A stretch of DNA of 5,448 nucleotides from Candidatus Bathyarchaeota archaeon (GTDB lineage: Archaea; Thermoproteota; Bathyarchaeia; RBG-16-48-13; GCA-020355125), in NCBI GenBank assembly GCA_030617005.1, contig JAUWWH010000085.1:1-5448 (forward strand). The letters run 5' to 3'. Shown in pieces: positions 3,815 to 5,448 of this stretch; the stretch's first letter is position 1; the number at the start of each line of letters is the position of its first letter. A model generated the notes under the pieces. It worked only from the letters and a program-made list of their open reading frames with translations. It did not search any database and was not told the DNA's origin. Both the position numbers and the translations under genes were made by a program.

Positions 3815-4197
3815 TTAAACTTCCGTCCATTATAAGGATTAATCAGTGTCGCCTCTGAAATTTCCTTCCTCCTTCTCCATTCGCTCCCCTGAGTTTTCAA
3901 ATCAAAGAGAATATCGTCCCCTCCTCGCATTCTGCTGAAATACAATCGTCCGACACAATCTCCAAGATATTCCCTAATTGCTAATCTCTGTTCCACTGTC
4001 AGAGGATCATCAAATTTTAGGATAAAATGATAACCTCTTTCAGAGGAGGATTTATAGATTCGTATTGAATCACTGAGCGATTTAGCATTAAAATAAGTAG
4101 TAAGGATTGACATATCATTACATCTATCTAAATCTATCCCTACTTCCCTTTCCTTTGCATTTATTATCACCTGTGCGATAGAACCTACATTGACCAT
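3811..4197 (-). CDS. 128-aa protein with a primase-like (AEP/RRM-type) residue pattern
   Basis: Three landmarks occur in the order used by archaeo-eukaryotic primases: VGIDLD (19-24, a DxD like motif I), SSSERGYHFIL (50-60, like the sxH motif II) and ILFDLK (96-101, an acidic residue after a strand, like motif III). Between them lie LREYLGD-like and RMRGGDD segments (75-95) that could close the fold. The match is by pattern only. The protein is much shorter than catalytic primases (usually over 200 aa), and no zinc-binding segment or PriCT domain is visible, so it may be a minimal or non-catalytic RRM-fold relative. The ATG at 4197 overlaps the upstream gene by 13 nt and the stop overlaps the next start. 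Placement next to a nuclease and RHH genes suits replication or DNA repair. The alternative is an unrelated conserved archaeal viral protein. Confidence 0.45.
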   Translation of the reverse strand: MVNVGSIAQVIINAKEREVGIDLDRCNDMSILTTYFNAKSLSDSIRIYKSSSERGYHFILKFDDPLTVEQRLAIREYLGDCVGRLYFSRMRGGDDILFDLKTQGSEWRRRKEISEATLINPYNGRKFK

Positions 4198-4565
4198 TTT
4201 TCTCGTAATCTTCTAGCAATTCTCCGCCCCCCATCACTAGGTCTATAAACCGATCTATCATATCTCAAAATCGCCCCATCATATATCTCAACCTTAGATT
4301 CATCTATATATCCTTCATGTTCTTCTAATCCAGATGCCCCTTTCGGAGACATATCGAAATAATCCAAAATCGCATCTGAATAATCAACTTCCTTGTGAGA
4401 GTCATAGAAATAATCCCTCATAGCTTCACCTACCCTTCCAAGTCCCCGATGTATCGCCTCATCCTCAGAACTTGCCGAGATAATCGTTCTAAGTTCTAAT
4501 TGTTTGAAGCTAAATCTTCTACTTCCAGAATATTTAAGGTAAATTGTAAAAAGATATGTGGGCAT
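4185..4565 (-). CDS. 126-aa protein, unknown function
   Basis: The N-terminus alternates two strands (YLFTIYLKY and ELRTIISA) before an SSEDEAIHRG helix start. This arrangement is common in small alpha/beta phage proteins that handle modified inputs, but no family can be named. Residues 37-58 form a helix, 59-72 are acidic and aromatic (EVDYSDAILDYFD), and the C-terminus (GGRRIARRLREKW) is strongly basic and may bind nucleic acid. The ATG at 4565 lies 8 nt after the stop of the large RHH gene and has no Shine-Dalgarno, so it is probably read from the same message. Its end overlaps the primase-like gene by 13 nt. Confidence 0.7.
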   Translation of the reverse strand: MPTYLFTIYLKYSGSRRFSFKQLELRTIISASSEDEAIHRGLGRVGEAMRDYFYDSHKEVDYSDAILDYFDMSPKGASGLEEHEGYIDESKVEIYDGAILRYDRSVYRPSDGGRRIARRLREKWSM

Positions 4566-4573
4566 TTTTGTTT

Positions 4574-5098
4574 TTAGGACATCATCTTTCGTAGTTGTTT
4601 ATTAAACACGCCACAAACACTATCAAATTCTACTTTAAATCTTAATAACTCCCAATCAATCCTCTGTTCCATAAACTTAATAATCTTCTCAACTGATCCT
4701 ATTCCAAATAAACCTCTCAATTCTTTCAAAACTTCTAAATCTTCACAAAAGTAACAACCCCTTTTTATCTGAGTATCTAATCTCCACTTTATCCTATTCA
4801 ATGAATCACCATAGAGAACCATATAACAAAGTTTCCTTAGATACTTCTGCAAAAATGTTGCCTTCTTATCAGAATCCTTTAAAAACCGTTCCATAGATTC
4901 CACTTCCCAATGCAGTTTATACCCCTCCAAGAAATGATAATCTGATTCAGTAATCATCCGTGTAAGATACTCCCGTACTACAGCAGAGATAGGAACTCCT
5001 TGTTTATACGCTATCTTTGAAAGAGCGTCTTGCATTCCACCATCTACTCTGATAGTCATACTCACCTCCAAATCCAACCCCATATTATATTGTCTCAT
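4574..5098 (-). CDS. RHH-domain protein with a helical C-terminal domain
   Basis: Residues 11-50 form an RHH unit: strand VSMTIRV, helix MQDALSKIAYKQG, turn VPISA, helix VVREYLTRMI. About 120 residues follow, mostly helical, with many aromatics and a CYFC (CxxC, 115-118) plus other cysteines at 91 and 162. This could be a metal-binding or ligand-sensing domain, or a partner surface. RHH dimers bind operator DNA through the strand. At 174 aa it is much longer than a plain CopG-type protein. The frame extends to a GTG at 5134, overlapping the upstream stop. However, the ATG at 5098 has a strong Shine-Dalgarno with 8-nt spacing and places the RHH strand near the N-terminus, so it is preferred. 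Likely a transcription regulator or plasmid/virus partition or copy-control protein, not distinguishable here. Confidence 0.75.
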   Translation of the reverse strand: MRQYNMGLDLEVSMTIRVDGGMQDALSKIAYKQGVPISAVVREYLTRMITESDYHFLEGYKLHWEVESMERFLKDSDKKATFLQKYLRKLCYMVLYGDSLNRIKWRLDTQIKRGCYFCEDLEVLKELRGLFGIGSVEKIIKFMEQRIDWELLRFKVEFDSVCGVFNKQLRKMMS

Positions 5099-5103
5099 TC
5101 TTA

Positions 5104-5111
5104 TCTCCTCC
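5104..5111 (-). promoter_or_regulatory. Strong Shine-Dalgarno deciding the start at 5098
   Basis: GGAGGAGA on the minus strand ends 5-8 nt before the ATG at 5098 (8 nt from the GGAGG core). It matches the 3' end of 16S rRNA well. No other gene in the window has so clear a site. It supports the ATG over the GTG 36 nt upstream. Confidence 0.7.
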
Positions 5112-5130
5112 TTACTAATCCAACATCTCT

Positions 5131-5340
5131 TCACAATCCAATTCTCTCCAAAAAACTCTTTTTCTTAGAATCAGAATTAAGCACAAATGTAAAACCCATC
5201 CCTTCCAGTTTCTCCCTTACAGCAGAGCGGACAAACTCAGCTTTAGAAATGTGAGAATCTATAGATACAGCCTCATTAACTGTTTCATTCAATGTTTTAG
5301 GAACTTTGATATTCCAAGTGTCCTGTTCGATCTCAACCAT
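5131..5340 (-). CDS. RHH (CopG-like) DNA-binding protein, probable autorepressor
   Basis: This 69-aa protein has the RHH layout: strand TWNIKVP (residues 8-14), helix KTLNETVNEAVSID (15-28), turn HISK, and helix AEFVRSAVREKLEGMG (34-49). A polar tail ends SKKKSFLERIGL. RHH proteins bind as dimers with the paired N-terminal strands in the major groove, usually at palindromes, and often repress their own promoter. A perfect inverted repeat lies at 5357-5371 between the TATA-like box and the likely transcription start, which fits self-repression. The ATG at 5340 follows a short leader without a clear Shine-Dalgarno. It is first in the right-hand unit, and a larger RHH protein follows. ParD/AbrB-type antitoxin identity is possible, but no toxin partner is visible. 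Confidence 0.8.
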   Translation of the reverse strand: MVEIEQDTWNIKVPKTLNETVNEAVSIDSHISKAEFVRSAVREKLEGMGFTFVLNSDSKKKSFLERIGL

Positions 5341-5356
5341 CCTATCTCAACTCATA

Positions 5357-5371
5357 CTATCAAAATGATAG
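5357..5371. promoter_or_regulatory. Perfect inverted repeat, probable RHH operator
   Basis: CTATCA-AAA-TGATAG, with 6-bp arms and a 3-nt spacer, lies between the TATA-like box (5374-5384) and the predicted transcription start (about 5353). A protein bound there would block transcription of the RHH gene at 5340. The size suits an RHH dimer site. Confidence 0.55.
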
Positions 5372-5373
5372 CA

Positions 5374-5384
5374 CTTATATATTA
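5374..5384 (-). promoter_or_regulatory. TATA box of the right-hand gene unit
   Basis: TAATATATAAG on the minus strand is centred at about 5379. Archaeal spacing predicts transcription from about 5353, leaving a 13-nt leader before the ATG at 5340. A second weaker element (TATTTAAAGG, about 5394-5403) lies upstream. The last 45 bases to the window edge hold no feature I can support. Confidence 0.5.
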
Positions 5385-5448
5385 CATATCACCCTTTAAA
5401 TACTAATCCATTTTACAAACCGATAGCGGGAGGGACTACAAACGGCAG

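Noticed and set aside
5131..5340. Toxin-antitoxin pair with the RHH protein as antitoxin
   Set aside because: The next gene is another RHH protein, not a RelE, VapC (PIN) or MazF-like toxin.
5415..5448. End of a tRNA gene or of an upstream coding gene at the right edge
   Set aside because: The stretch is locally GC-richer, but no TTCRANTC T-loop is present. Two reading frames remain open to nearby stops, so neither can be preferred.
1..5448. CRISPR array, insertion sequence or attachment site
   Set aside because: No regularly spaced direct repeats, transposase, integrase or terminal inverted repeats were seen. The only tandem repeats are short and in coding frames.

Overview
The window looks like part of a small archaeal mobile replicon, most likely a virus, provirus or plasmid. 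The reasons are compact AT-rich DNA, every convincing gene on the minus strand, very short genes packed with 4-nt ATGA stop/start overlaps, three ribbon-helix-helix (RHH) type DNA-binding proteins, a phage-type adenine methyltransferase, a predicted PD-(D/E)XK nuclease and several one-pass membrane proteins. Archaeal rather than bacterial origin is inferred from TATA-like boxes. The best one is centred about 26 nt upstream of the methyltransferase ATG and implies a leaderless transcript. The host lineage cannot be resolved, and no hallmark capsid, terminase or replicase gene is present.

Transcription runs from right to left. At the right edge is a promoter with a perfect inverted repeat between the TATA box and the expected transcription start. 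It precedes an RHH repressor-like gene and a larger RHH protein with a helical C-terminal domain; only this second gene has a strong Shine-Dalgarno. A tight run of genes follows: an unknown 126-aa protein, a 128-aa protein whose residue pattern recalls a minimal archaeo-eukaryotic primase core, an unknown 96-aa protein, a 55-aa charged protein, a PD-(D/E)XK-like nuclease and two small unknowns. The middle holds a left-handed beta-helix (hexapeptide) acyltransferase, a possible 31-aa membrane microprotein coupled to it by an ATGA overlap, the Dam-type methyltransferase behind its own TATA box, and a 96-aa acidic-tailed protein.

A purine-rich hairpin plus T9 probably ends that unit near 1335-1376. 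The next 100 nt hold no convincing gene but have structured sequence (G7/C7 tracts and a perfect hairpin). The left part then has a 57-aa RHH-like protein, a 64-aa helical protein and a cluster of membrane proteins, the last of which runs off the left edge after 18 codons.

A plausible reading is a DNA-metabolism and regulation module (RHH, primase-like, nuclease, methyltransferase) followed by an envelope or membrane module. Four genes of 57, 55, 31 and 18+ codons were found by reading the gaps between the longer frames. Proposed starts for five genes are moved inward from the longest possible frame.
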